Source: Leptospira sanjuanensis
GTDB taxonomy: Bacteria > Spirochaetota > Leptospiria > Leptospirales > Leptospiraceae
Assembly (NCBI RefSeq): GCF_022267375.1
Contig: NZ_JAIZBH010000001.1
Span: forward strand, 1,840,001 to 1,904,000
Direction of reading: 5' to 3'
DNA length: 64,000 nt
The notes beneath the pieces were generated by a model. That model ran no database searches and had not been told where the DNA came from. It saw only the letters and a list, made by a program, of their open reading frames with translations. A program made the position numbers and the translations under genes. Below are positions 41,693 through 58,574 of this stretch, piece by piece (position 1 is the first letter of the stretch; every line of letters starts with the position of its first letter).

Positions 41693-42562
41693 ATGGGAAA
41701 ATCAATTCCAGCAAAGAAAAAGAAAGCACAAAAAAAAACGGAAGCCCCTTCCGCTCTGATGGGAAAAAAACTTTCGGTCGCCATCATCACTTACAACGAA
41801 GAACGCAACATCGGAGATTGTATCCGTTCCTGCATCGACATAGCCGATGAGATCGTCGTCTTAGATTCGATCAGCACGGACGCCACCGAAAAGATTTCGA
41901 AGTCTTTTCCTTCCGTCCGGTTTTATAAACAAAAATTCAAAGGTCACATCGAACAGAAGAACGACGCGATCTCTCTTTGCAAATACGATTGGATTCTTTC
42001 TTTGGATGCGGACGAACGGGTTTCACCGGAACTGAAGAATTCGATTCTTACTTTCAAACAAAAACCGGACGACGGAGATCTCGGCGGTTTGCAGGTTTCC
42101 CGTTTGACCTTTCACATGGGAAGATTTATCCGTTACGGCGGTTGGTATCCTCAATATCGATATCGCATCTTCCGCAAAGGTCAGGCCGTTTGGGTCGGGG
42201 AAAATCCTCACGACTATATCAGCATCGAAGGAAACGGAAGCAGGATTCACGGCGACATCATTCACTACAGTTTTACGGATCTCGCCCATCAAGTGAACAC
42301 GATCAATCAGTTCTCCTCGATCGTAGCCTACACGAGACAAAGAAAGGGAAAGAAGTTTTCCGTTCTTCGAACGATCTACAAACCGTTTTCCAAGTTCGTG
42401 GAAACGTATTTTTTTAAGTTCGGATTTTTGGACGGGTTTCCCGGTTGGGTCATCGCGGTTTCCTCGGCATATTCCACGTTCTTAAAGGACGCGAAACAAT
42501 ACGAGCTTCAGAAAGGAATCACGGAACGACCTTCCAACGTAAAATCGAGTTATGGTAATTAA
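41693..42562 (+). CDS. Family 2 glycosyltransferase (LPS core type)
   Basis: A GT-A glycosyltransferase of about 289 residues. After a basic Lys-rich N-terminus the catalytic domain starts MGKKLSVAIITYNEERNIGDCI; the metal-binding DxD-type motif is LSLDADERVS and the acceptor region includes GGWYPQYRYRIFRKGQAVW. The pattern matches WaaE/KdtX-like enzymes that add sugars to the inner core of LPS. The ATG at 41693 is chosen for context; 41759 is also possible, and 41588 would overlap the divergent promoter. It overlaps the next gene by 11 bp. Confidence 0.82.
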   Translation: MGKSIPAKKKKAQKKTEAPSALMGKKLSVAIITYNEERNIGDCIRSCIDIADEIVVLDSISTDATEKISKSFPSVRFYKQKFKGHIEQKNDAISLCKYDWILSLDADERVSPELKNSILTFKQKPDDGDLGGLQVSRLTFHMGRFIRYGGWYPQYRYRIFRKGQAVWVGENPHDYISIEGNGSRIHGDIIHYSFTDLAHQVNTINQFSSIVAYTRQRKGKKFSVLRTIYKPFSKFVETYFFKFGFLDGFPGWVIAVSSAYSTFLKDAKQYELQKGITERPSNVKSSYGN

Positions 42563-43328
42563 GTCGTTTTTCGCAAAACTCCTTTCCTTTTTTCGAAGAA
42601 AAAAACGGAAGAAAGGTTCCGACGAAGAAGAAACGCTTCCGGTTCGGGAAAGTTACGGTTACAAACGCGAACTCGCGGAACTGCGGGAAAAGGCGGATCG
42701 TTTCTTCGTCACCCGAAAGAAAACGGGCGGTCTCGTTCACGAAACGAAATATTATAAACTTCTAAAGAACGGTCCGAAACTTTTCCGTCTCGAAGGAAAG
42801 GAAAAATCCGGAAGGGAATATTCCCTCGTCGTTTCGACCGGAAATTTTTTGAGCCTGCAAGGGGAGAAGATTTCAGGAGTCGTTGTGATTCCCGAAGCGG
42901 AGTTGAACCGAATTCTTTCCTACGAACATTCCGACTTAAAAAGCGTATTTTCCCGATTTCAACCCGAAGGAATCGACGAAGACCTGAAAGTTTTATACGG
43001 AGAATCCGCTTCTTCCCAAGAAACGTGGAAGGACTTTTACAACTGGGAACCGTTTTGGAAACAGCAGATTTTTATTCGTCTGAAACCGAGTATTGTCGCC
43101 GTACTTCTTGTGTATATGGGACCGGAGTTCGAACAATTCTTTCAGTCTAATTCTACAAAGCGGCTCAAGAGCATCGTCTCGGACGAACTTTATTTTTTGA
43201 ATGTGAGCGGAAATCAAAAGGAGAATTCTCCGTATACGGAAAATCTTTCCTTACAGGATTTCGAAAAGGCAAAGAGGGAATTCTTTCAAGTGCTCGAACA
43301 GATCCGTAAAAAAAGAGGAAGCAACTAG
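42552..43328 (+). CDS. Hypothetical protein in an LPS-related cluster
   Basis: A 258-residue protein with a very basic N-terminus (FFAKLLSFFRRKKRKKG), possibly membrane-associated, and a mixed alpha/beta body. No signal peptide or catalytic motif is recognised. It overlaps the glycosyltransferase gene by 11 bp and ends directly before gmhA with no spacer, so it is translated as part of the same unit. Confidence 0.6.
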   Translation: MVIKSFFAKLLSFFRRKKRKKGSDEEETLPVRESYGYKRELAELREKADRFFVTRKKTGGLVHETKYYKLLKNGPKLFRLEGKEKSGREYSLVVSTGNFLSLQGEKISGVVVIPEAELNRILSYEHSDLKSVFSRFQPEGIDEDLKVLYGESASSQETWKDFYNWEPFWKQQIFIRLKPSIVAVLLVYMGPEFEQFFQSNSTKRLKSIVSDELYFLNVSGNQKENSPYTENLSLQDFEKAKREFFQVLEQIRKKRGSN

Positions 43329-43916
43329 ATGGATATTAAGGAAATCACTCTCGGACAAATCCGGGATTCCGTAGCCACCAAACAGAAATGTATCGATACG
43401 ATCTTGGACGATATAACCAAGGCGGGAGAAATCGTTTCCAAGGTTTTACAAACAGGAAACACCGTCTTTCTGTGCGGAAACGGAGGTTCCTCCTGCGACG
43501 CGTCCCATATCGCGGCGGAGCTCGTTGTTCGATACAAATCCGGAAACGAAAGAAAGGCTTTGCCGGCTCTTTCTCTTTCCGCGGATTCGGCGGTGTTGAC
43601 CGCTTGTTCGAACGACTACGGATACGAAGACGTATTCGCGAGACAGATCGAAGCCTTCGGAAAAAAAGGGGATCTGCTCATCGGACTTTCCACGAGCGGA
43701 AATTCCAAAAACGTTTTGCTCGCGCTGGAAAAGGCGAAAACCAGAGGTTTGAAAACCATATCGTTGTTAGGCGGAGACGGCGGAAAGATGAGGAACCTTT
43801 CGGATCTGGACGTAATCGTTCCGAGCAACGTGACCGCGAGAATCCAGGAATCCCATATTTTAATCGGACATATCCTTTGCAGCATCGTGGAATACAATTT
43901 GTTCAAAATGGAATGA
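43329..43916 (+). CDS. gmhA: Sedoheptulose-7-phosphate isomerase-like SIS protein
   Basis: A 195-residue SIS-domain isomerase, the first step from sedoheptulose-7-P to ADP-heptose for LPS core. Landmarks: [24 protein letters not shown] with the catalytic Glu, [35 protein letters not shown], and the catalytic His in [11 protein letters not shown]. The length is that of GmhA. It follows the hypothetical gene without a gap; a SIS protein of another specificity (such as DiaA) is less likely given the neighbours. Confidence 0.85.
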   Translation: MDIKEITLGQIRDSVATKQKCIDTILDDITKAGEIVSKVLQTGNTVFLCGNGGSSCDASHIAAELVVRYKSGNERKALPALSLSADSAVLTACSNDYGYEDVFARQIEAFGKKGDLLIGLSTSGNSKNVLLALEKAKTRGLKTISLLGGDGGKMRNLSDLDVIVPSNVTARIQESHILIGHILCSIVEYNLFKME

Positions 43917-43925
43917 CGCCGATTC

Positions 43926-44693
43926 GTGATTTCTCCCGTAATTGAAATTTCCAATCTGAAGGTTTCGACACCGGGTCATCATATTCTCAAAGGAATCGAT
44001 TTCACTTTAAAAGAGGGAGAGGTTCATTGTATCGTGGGCGAATCCGGAAGCGGTAAGTCCACGTTCGCGTCCTGCCTATTGGGAATGACGGACAAGGAAC
44101 TCTTTCAAAGGTCCGATCGTTTTTCGTTGTTAGGTCAGGACGCGCGGTACCTCACCGAAAGGGAATGGCAGGTTCTCCGCGGAAAAAAAATCGCCTTGGT
44201 TCCTCAGAACCCGATCTGGGGTTTTCATCCGTATCGAAAAACCGGTTTGCAGATGATCGAAGCGTTTTCGCTGACCAATCCTTCCGTCGCTCACAAGAAG
44301 GAAATTTTACCTCTCCTCGATTCGATCCAGATTCACGATCCGGAAAAAGCCTTTGTATCGCTGCCCGGCCATCTTTCCGGAGGGGAAAGACAGAGAATTC
44401 TGATTCTTTTGGCGGTTTATTCCGGCGCTAGAATTGTCGTCGCCGACGAACCTACGGCCGCCCTCGACTCGATCAGCGAGGTGGAAGTCCTCAAACTTCT
44501 TCTAAAATTTAGAAAGGAAAGGGGACTTTCCGTCATTTTTATCACGCACGAAATCTCCATCGTCCGCGCCATAGCCGATACTATAAGTATCCTCTATCAG
44601 GGAGAATGGGCCGAAGTTCTGACAAGACCGCAAACCGGAGAATGGAAACTCCGTTCCGCTTACGGAAAAAAACTGTTTGAACAAGGGGCCTGA
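43926..44693 (+). CDS. ABC transporter ATP-binding protein (Opp/Dpp type)
   Basis: A 255-residue ATPase. Walker A GESGSGKS (about 40-47), Q-loop VPQNP, signature LSGGERQRI and Walker B IVVADEPTAALD, with switch His ITHEI. The sequence is closest to the oligopeptide/nickel (DppD/OppD) class by its GHHILKGIDFTLKEGEVHCIVG start. No permease or binding protein is adjacent, so it is an orphan here. The start is a GTG at 43926 (9 bases after gmhA). Confidence 0.8.
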   Translation: MISPVIEISNLKVSTPGHHILKGIDFTLKEGEVHCIVGESGSGKSTFASCLLGMTDKELFQRSDRFSLLGQDARYLTEREWQVLRGKKIALVPQNPIWGFHPYRKTGLQMIEAFSLTNPSVAHKKEILPLLDSIQIHDPEKAFVSLPGHLSGGERQRILILLAVYSGARIVVADEPTAALDSISEVEVLKLLLKFRKERGLSVIFITHEISIVRAIADTISILYQGEWAEVLTRPQTGEWKLRSAYGKKLFEQGA

Positions 44694-44718
44694 TCTATAA
44701 GATAGTCGAGTGCGAACG

Positions 44719-46167
<1,449 letters not shown>

Positions 46168-46196
46168 AAGTTTCGATCTTCCAAATCCATTCTACT

Positions 46197-46228
<32 letters not shown>

Positions 46229-46302
46229 CCCGATTTCCCAACGATGGAAATTCAGGCGGATGTCCTTTCTCAATTGCGAGAAAAAAATCCAATCCACAAA
46301 GT

Positions 46303-46321
46303 CCGAAAGAATTTCTTTCGG
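46303..46321 (+). promoter_or_regulatory. Hairpin abutting the leuC ribosome-binding site
   Basis: CCGAAAG (46303-46309) pairs with CTTTCGG (46315-46321) around a 5-nt loop. The right arm runs into GGGGAG (46320-46325), the only Shine-Dalgarno-like sequence before leuC. It could modulate initiation, but no leucine-rich leader peptide or attenuator was found. Confidence 0.3.
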
Positions 46322-46337
46322 GGAGAATTAGAATCCA

Positions 46338-47735
<1,398 letters not shown>

Positions 47736-47757
47736 TCGATAGGAATATAAGAATATT

Positions 47758-48391
<634 letters not shown>

Positions 48392-48393
48392 CT

Positions 48394-49391
<998 letters not shown>

Positions 49392-49395
<4 letters not shown>

Positions 49396-51305
49396 AAGAA
49401 CAGAAATTCTCCGATTCCCTTGCGGAGTTGGAGTTCGTTCGAACCGAGTTGGAGCGGGAGAAAAAAGAAGAGGATTCCCTCTTTTCCAAAGACTGGCTTT
49501 CGCGTGCCTTGCAGGATCGAGTTCAACTCGGGATCACGTTATATCCTCTTGTCTACGAAGAACAATCTCTCGGAAGGGAAGGAAGTTGGATTCTGACCTT
49601 TCGTTTTCCCGATCAGGAAGAATATCCCGCCAAGTTTCAGTCCGGTGCGCCCGTTCAAATCGGAAAGAACGAGGATCGAGCTCGAGCAATATTAGTTTCT
49701 TTGCATAAAGAAAGGATCCGGATCGCGATCGACGAGGTTCCCGAATGGGTGGAAGAAGGAAAGTGCTTTTTGGATCTTTTGCCCGACGAAACCTCTTATA
49801 AGGAAATGTTTTCCGCGTTAGACGTCCTATCCGCAGCGACCAAGGGAACGCGTTTGTACGTAAATCGAGAGTTACTGCTCGGATATGGAAAGCCCGATCC
49901 GATCGCACTTCGAGACGGGGATCGTTCCCGCGTTTTAGGAAGAATGACAGGAACTTTGAACGAATCCCAAAAAAACGCCGCGCTCCACGCGGTTCTTACC
50001 GAAGACGTGACGATCATCCACGGTCCTCCTGGGACCGGAAAAACGACAACGTTAACCGAAATTGTAAGTCAAATCGTAGCGGAAGAAAAGACGGTTCTCG
50101 TTTCCGCGCCGACTCATTCCGCTTGCGATCTATTGGTGGAATCGATTACGGAGCGGGGAATTCCCGTTCTACGTCTCGGGCATCCCGCCCGAATCAGCGA
50201 AGCCGCTCTACATACGACCCTCGACTACAAACTATTTCATCATCCCGACGGAAAATTGTTAAGCGAATACAGAAAGGATGTCATTGAAATTTCCAAACAG
50301 GCGAAAAAGTTCAAACGCAACTTCGGTGAAAAGGAAAGGGAAGAACGGAAGAATCTGTTTGCGGAAGTAAAAGAACTCAAGAAAACGATTCGATCCATGG
50401 AAAAAGGATTGGTGGACAGTTTGATTTCCTCTCATTCCGTGATCGTTTCCACGCCGGTCGCGTCCGCAAAAACGGTGCTCGAAGGAAGAAACTTCGACTT
50501 TTGCGTGTTAGACGAATCTTCGCAGGCGCTCGAACCCGCGGCGTGGATTCCGATCCTGAAATCGGATCGTGTGATTTTGGCGGGAGATCATAAGCAGCTT
50601 CCCCCGACCTTGTTTTCGGAAAAGAATTCTCTCGAACTGACGCTGTTTGAAAAGGCTGCGGAACGATTGGAAACTTCCGGTCGCGTATTTTTGCTCGACA
50701 CGCAATATCGAATGAAGGACGAAATCGCCGCGTTTCCTTCTCGGGAATTTTACGGAAATAATTTGCGATCGGGTCGTCCGGAAGAGGAACGAGGTTCCAC
50801 GTTTCCGGAAACATTCCCTTTTTTGAATGCGTTTCAGTGGATCGACACGGCCGGAACAGACAGCGAGGAAATCGCGGTAGACGACAGTCTTACCAATCCA
50901 TTCGAAGCGGATCTTCAGGTTCGCCTGTGTGAGTCGCTCAAGGAAAACGACTGGTCCGAGGAGGAGATTACGATTCTTTCTCCCTATCGAGCGCAGGTTC
51001 GATTGATATCCGAAAAATTGAAAGAAGCCGGTTTTACCAAGATTAGCGTATCCACGATCGATTCGTTTCAAGGACGGGAGAATCGTTGTATTCTTCTCGG
51101 GTTTGTTCGTTCCAACACGGAAGGCCGCTCGGGTTTTTTAAAAGAATCCAGAAGGATCAACGTCGGGATGACTCGCGCACGCGATCTGCTTTTGTGCATC
51201 GGAGATAGTTCTACTTTGTCGGAAGATCCGTTTTTATCAAAGTTGATTCAATTTGCGGAAGCAAAGGAAGTGTTCCGAACGGCATGGGAATTTCGCGACC
51301 CGTAG
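49392..51305 (+). CDS. SF1B helicase of the UPF1/IGHMBP2 group
   Basis: A 637-residue helicase. Motif I HGPPGTGKTTT (210-220), motif II VLDESSQALEPA, motif III LAGDHKQLPPT, motif V STIDSFQGRE and motif VI VGMTRARDLLL are all present, with a beta-barrel 1B insertion before motif I as in IGHMBP2. It probably unwinds or remodels RNA or DNA in the cytoplasm. The start is a TTG overlapping the previous stop. The stop codon TAG (51303-51305) lies inside the first copy of a 70-bp tandem repeat, so the last few residues may be repeat-derived. Confidence 0.85.
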
Positions 51306-51462
51306 AGAGCGAAATTGCCGTAGATGGCGGAGCCGTAATCGTAGGCTCTTTGCGTAGCAAAGATCATACCTGTAGAGAGCGAAATTGCCGTAGATGGCGG
51401 AGCCGTAATCGTAGGCTCTTTGCGTAGCAAAGATCATTACCCGTAGAGAGCGAAATTGCCGT
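51302..51462 (+). repeat. 70-bp tandem repeat, 2.3 copies
   Basis: Units begin GTAGAGAGCGAAATTGCCG at 51302, 51372 and 51443. The first two are near-identical over 70 bases, including the internal CTTTGCGTAGCAAAG hairpin; the third stops after about 20 bases. The array overlaps the end of the helicase gene, supplying its stop codon. The word TAGAGAGCGA also occurs near 287-296. Confidence 0.85.
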
Positions 51463-51623
51463 GTTTAAATATCAAAGGTTCCGACAGAGAAGCCGGATTT
51501 CACTTTACAAAAGTAGAATTTTCTGATAGAGAAAAATTTGCCGAGGTCTTCCCACGAACCCGCCTCCACCACCCAATTTGGGTGGGGCCGCGCCCTTTCA
51601 CGGTAGACTTTGTCGGAACTCGA
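51306..51623. other. Intergenic region with tandem repeat, hairpin and repeat-core variant
   Basis: The 318 bases between the convergent helicase and anti-sigma genes hold the rest of the 70-bp tandem repeat, an AT-rich stretch, a perfect hairpin CCACCC-AATTT-GGGTGG (51569-51585) and TTTGTCGGAACTCGACTA (51609-51626), a variant of the interspersed GTGGGAACTC core that runs into the stop of the anti-sigma gene. No ORF is supported. Confidence 0.6.
51569..51585. repeat. CCACCC/GGGTGG palindrome
   Basis: A perfect 6-bp GC-rich stem with a 5-nt AATTT loop. It is not followed by a T-run on the plus strand. It may be an interspersed palindromic repeat or a terminator shared by the convergent genes. 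Confidence 0.4.
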
Positions 51624-52256
51624 CTACCACTTTAGAATCTTCTTAAATACGAAAAAGCCGAAAAAGAACAATCCAACGCTCGTAGTAACGTGCGAAAACA
51701 GAATGTGAAACGAGGATTGATCCGAACAAACAAACTTCAAACAAAAGTTCGCAAGCGCCAAGCTAAACACCGAAAGAATCGCCGCAGCCAGGACGGGATT
51801 TCCCGGTTTACCGCCTTTCAAAACGTAAATTCCGCTCCCCGCCAGAAGAATGCTGGAAAGAAAAAGAATCGACCAGCAACGCCCGACATGCGAATGAATT
51901 TCATGATTTGCAAATACGTCCCAGGCGAATAATCCGACCGAATATATGATCCACAAAAACGCGAGAAGAATAGGAATGCGCGCCGACTTGGAAAAGGATT
52001 CTTCCGGAAAACGAAGTTGGGATAAGATCCAAAATGAATACGACGCGATGAGAGCGATCCATAAAAAATCAGGAAACAAGGAAGGAATGTGAACGAAACG
52101 ACTCGTAACCGGATGCAGAGAAAGAAGATATAAAACGAGTGTAACCGCGAGGATCGGACCTAAAATCGCGAACCAATTCCACGCGCTTCGTCGTGTTGGA
52201 GTTTCCGCCGCCATTCTTTGAATCAAGGATTCGGTTGTTTCTTCTTTGCGAGTCAT
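51624..52256 (-). CDS. NrsF-like (DUF1109) anti-sigma membrane protein
   Basis: A 210-residue protein with six membrane helices (WFAILGPILAVTLVLYLLSLHPV, FLWIALIASYSFWILSQL, IPILLAFLWIIYSVGLFAWDVF, WSILFLSSILLAGSGIYVL, and two more) and the topology of DUF1109/NrsF. Members are inner-membrane anti-sigma factors for SigF-type ECF sigmas. A family-like His/Cys segment ANHEIHSHVGRCWSILFL is present and may be the redox or metal-sensing site. It is encoded divergently from the ECF sigma gene, which supports the pairing. Confidence 0.75.
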   Translation of the reverse strand: MTRKEETTESLIQRMAAETPTRRSAWNWFAILGPILAVTLVLYLLSLHPVTSRFVHIPSLFPDFLWIALIASYSFWILSQLRFPEESFSKSARIPILLAFLWIIYSVGLFAWDVFANHEIHSHVGRCWSILFLSSILLAGSGIYVLKGGKPGNPVLAAAILSVFSLALANFCLKFVCSDQSSFHILFSHVTTSVGLFFFGFFVFKKILKW

Positions 52257-52331
52257 TTATTTGCGTACTATCTTCGGAAATTTTCCAATTTTCAAGAATG
52301 GTTGGACAATAAATTCTTCCCCGTGCAAACT

Positions 52332-52355
52332 GGAAGGAATCGATTTCAGCTCGTA
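52332..52355 (+). promoter_or_regulatory. ECF-type promoter candidate upstream of the sigma gene
   Basis: GGAA (52332-52335) and CGTA (52352-52355) are separated by 16 bases, the usual spacing of ECF -35 GGAA and -10 CGT elements. The start would be about 60 bases upstream of the sigma gene ATG, consistent with autoregulation. Short motifs, found by eye. Confidence 0.35.
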
Positions 52356-52411
52356 GTCAACGCATTCCAAATCGAAGGACCGTTTGTTTTACTATTCGAA
52401 GGTTCCAAGCA

Positions 52412-52978
<567 letters not shown>

Positions 52979-53012
52979 CAAAGTCGTTCTTCAAAGAGTC
53001 CAAGGAAATAGC

Positions 53013-54244
53013 ATGTCTTCCCCGTCACAGACCGATATCCGAGTCGAATTCATCGATTCCATCGTTTCGATTTCCAAGGAAGAATGGAACGCGATTTCCG
53101 ATCCAAAAAGTCCTTTTTTAGAATACGATTTTTTACGATCCCTCGAAGTTTCCGGCTGCATCGGATCAACCACGGCCTGGGTACCGAAATACTGCGTCCT
53201 TTGGAAAGAAGGGCGATTTTCCGCGGCGATCCCATTCTTCCTCAAATACGATTCCTACGGAGAATACATCTTCGATTTTCAGTGGGCGCAATTCTTCGCA
53301 CAATCCGGACTCAAGTATTATCCGAAAGGTCTGGTAGCGGTTCCGTTCACACCCGCGACCGGAAAAAGAATTCTTCATGAAGAAGGTCTCGGCTTAAAGG
53401 AAGTCTGCGCGCATCTGATCCCCGCCTTACTTCGATTCGGAGAAGAAGAAGGACTTTCCGGAATCAATTTTTTATTTCTGGAAAAGGAAGAATCCGAAGC
53501 GCTCGCCGAATACGGGTTTGCAACAAGACTTTCTCACCAGTATCATTGGATCAACGGGGATTACTCGAGTTTCGAGGATTATCTCACGGCGATGAAATCC
53601 AAAAAGAGAATGCAGATCAAACGGGAAAGAGAGATCGTAAAAAGTTACGGACTCGACATCCGAGTACTGGAAGGAAACCAAATCCAAAGATCGGACATCG
53701 ACGCGATCTGGAGTTTTTATTCCGACACTCATTCGCGGAAATGGGGTTCGGCTTATTTAAACCGAAAATTTTTCGATTCCGCATTCGATACGTTTTTGGA
53801 TCGGATCGTTCTGGTTTTAGCTTTCAAAGAAGGGAAGGCAGTAGCGGGAACATTCAATCTTCGTAAAGGAGATTTTCTCTACGGCAGATATTGGGGCTGC
53901 ACCGAATATTATTCCCATCTTCATTTCGAATGTTGTTTTTATCGATTGATAGACTATGCGATCCGGGAAAAGATCCGGGTCTTCGAAGCGGGAGCTCAGG
54001 GAGAACATAAATTTCTGCGCGGATTTCCGGCGGTTCCGACCTATAGTTCGCATCGGATTTTTCATCCTCGGGCCCGAAATGCGATTGAACGTTTCTTAAA
54101 AGAAGAAACACTGCACATGCAGGAAATGATCCACGAAACCAACGAACATTCTCCCTTAAAAGAAGTTCAAACGAATGTGTCTCTTTGGAGCGACGCATCG
54201 GCGGATCCGTCCGAACGCGAATCCGTTCGGGAGAATTTCGAACC

Positions 54245-54248
<4 letters not shown>
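53013..54248 (+). CDS. FemAB-like/GNAT acyltransferase (DUF482 family)
   Basis: A 411-residue protein of the DUF482 (FemAB_like) family, a double GNAT fold related to enzymes that add amino acids to peptidoglycan precursors. Landmarks: SPFLEYDFLRSLEVSGCIG, MKSKKRMQIKREREIVKSYG, and the C-terminal GDFLYGRYWGCTEYYSHLHFECCFYR ... EAGAQGEHKFLRGF in pieces. Substrate unknown. AAGGAAATAGC precedes the ATG. It is 35 bases after the sigma gene and overlaps clpS by ATGA. Confidence 0.8.
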
Positions 54249-56814
<2,566 letters not shown>

Positions 56815-56840
56815 ACAACAACCGATCGAATTAGGGTCCG

Positions 56841-58574
56841 ATGAAACAAATAACTATCCGTATCGTTCTGATACTTTTCCTCTTTTCCTGCAAAGAGGTT
56901 CCTCTTACCATCGAAGGAAAAAGTATTTCCACGGATTTACTCGTAACTCCTTCGCATCAAAAAAAACACACCGACTATTTCAGCGAAAGTAAGAATCTTA
57001 TGATCGCGACCGATTCTCCCGAAGCGACCCAAGCGGGGATCGAAGTGGGCAAGTTAGGCGGAAACGTCGTGGATGTGGTCGTCGCAACTTCTTTTGCGAT
57101 TTCCGTGACGAGACCGCACTCGACCGGACTCGGAGGGGGAGGTTTTCTGGTTCTTTACTTAAAGGAATTCAGGGAGCCGATCGCGTTCGATTTTCGAGAA
57201 AGAGCTCCTAACGCGGCTTCCAGGAATATGTATAAAAGAAAACCGAAAGAGGATTCCCTACTCGGGTTTCGTGCCGTTGGTGTTCCGGGTAACGTGGCCG
57301 GTTTGGTTCGTATTCATAAACGGTTTGGAAAACTTCCTCTGAAAACGGTGGTTGCACCGGCGATTCGTCTTGCACAAGAAGGGTTTCGCGTGTATCCCGA
57401 TCTGAATTCCGCGATTCAAAAGTCCTCCAAAGATATGGACGAAGAAATGAAAGGGATTTTTCTTCCCGGAGGTAAGGTTCCCGAGGTAGGAAATCTTCTC
57501 GTTCAAAAAGACTTAGCCGGTTCCTTAAAGATGATCGCCGAATCTGGAGAAAACGAATTCTACCGCGGTAAGATTGCGAACGCACTTACGACCGCGATGA
57601 AAAAGAACGGAGGTTTGCTTACTTCTCAGGATTTGGCCGGCTTTCAAGTTCTTGAAAAGAAAACGCTGCAATCGAAATACCGCGGTTATACGATTTATAC
57701 GATGCCCCCGCCTTCCTCGGGAGTTCATCTTTTGACGATGCTGTCGATGGTGGAAACGAAACCTCTCCAAGAAATGTATGAGAAGGACCCCGTTTCTTAT
57801 TATCATTTTATGACGGAGGTGATGCGAAGAGGTTACGCGGATCGTGCGATTCTCGGAGGGGATCCTGCGTTTACGAAAATTCCTTTGGATCGGCTTCTTT
57901 CCAAAAAATACGCGGAAGAGAAGATCGCCGATTTCGATCAACAACGAGCTTCGAGCAGCTCCTCCTTTTTAAAGACGCTCAACTTCGGAGTCGAATCTCC
58001 ACAAACAACGCATATCTCCGTGATGGATAAGGACGGGAATTCCGTATCGACCACACAATCGATTAACTTTCGATTCGGCGCATCGGTCGTGATTCCCGGA
58101 ACGGGGATCGTTCTCAACGATACGATGGACGACTTCAGTCGCGCTCCGGGGGAACCGAACGTTTACGGACTGATCGGTGCGGAGGCGAATTCCATTCTGC
58201 CTAAAAAAACTCCTCTCAGCAGTATGTCTCCTACGATCGTGTTTCGAGGAAAAGAACCTTTTCTCGCAACGGGCGCGCCGGGAGGTTCTTATATCGTAAA
58301 CGCGGTTTTACAGTCTCTCGTTTATAACCTCGACTTTCATTTGACCTTATACGAATCCGTCGCACGCGGAAGAGTGCATCATCAATTCTTTCCCGATGCG
58401 GTCTTTATTGAAAAATCCGTGAACGAAAGAAACGTATTCGACGGTCTTTCCGCAAGAAAACACGACATCCGAATCGCTCCGAACTTTGCGAAGCTATTCT
58501 CTGTCAAAAGGGAGAACGGAACGCTCTACGGAGCTTCCGATCCACGTGGAGAAGGAGCCACAGGCGGACTTTGA
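56841..58574 (+). CDS. ggt: Gamma-glutamyltransferase, predicted lipoprotein
   Basis: A 577-residue Ntn hydrolase that splits glutathione and other gamma-glutamyl compounds. A lipoprotein signal (LFLFSC, Cys17) places it on the periplasmic face or at the surface. The large-subunit motif RPHSTGLGGGGF and autocleavage site PQTTHISVMDKDGN are intact, with Thr389 the expected nucleophile. The oxyanion motif SSMSP is present near residue 460. It overlaps gshA by TTGA, joining breakdown of glutathione to its synthesis in one operon. Confidence 0.92.
   Translation: MKQITIRIVLILFLFSCKEVPLTIEGKSISTDLLVTPSHQKKHTDYFSESKNLMIATDSPEATQAGIEVGKLGGNVVDVVVATSFAISVTRPHSTGLGGGGFLVLYLKEFREPIAFDFRERAPNAASRNMYKRKPKEDSLLGFRAVGVPGNVAGLVRIHKRFGKLPLKTVVAPAIRLAQEGFRVYPDLNSAIQKSSKDMDEEMKGIFLPGGKVPEVGNLLVQKDLAGSLKMIAESGENEFYRGKIANALTTAMKKNGGLLTSQDLAGFQVLEKKTLQSKYRGYTIYTMPPPSSGVHLLTMLSMVETKPLQEMYEKDPVSYYHFMTEVMRRGYADRAILGGDPAFTKIPLDRLLSKKYAEEKIADFDQQRASSSSSFLKTLNFGVESPQTTHISVMDKDGNSVSTTQSINFRFGASVVIPGTGIVLNDTMDDFSRAPGEPNVYGLIGAEANSILPKKTPLSSMSPTIVFRGKEPFLATGAPGGSYIVNAVLQSLVYNLDFHLTLYESVARGRVHHQFFPDAVFIEKSVNERNVFDGLSARKHDIRIAPNFAKLFSVKRENGTLYGASDPRGEGATGGL

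Noticed and set aside
46244..46337. Leucine-attenuator leader peptide before leuC
   Set aside because: The open frame there has no leucine run and no stop before leuC, and no terminator/antiterminator pair could be drawn.
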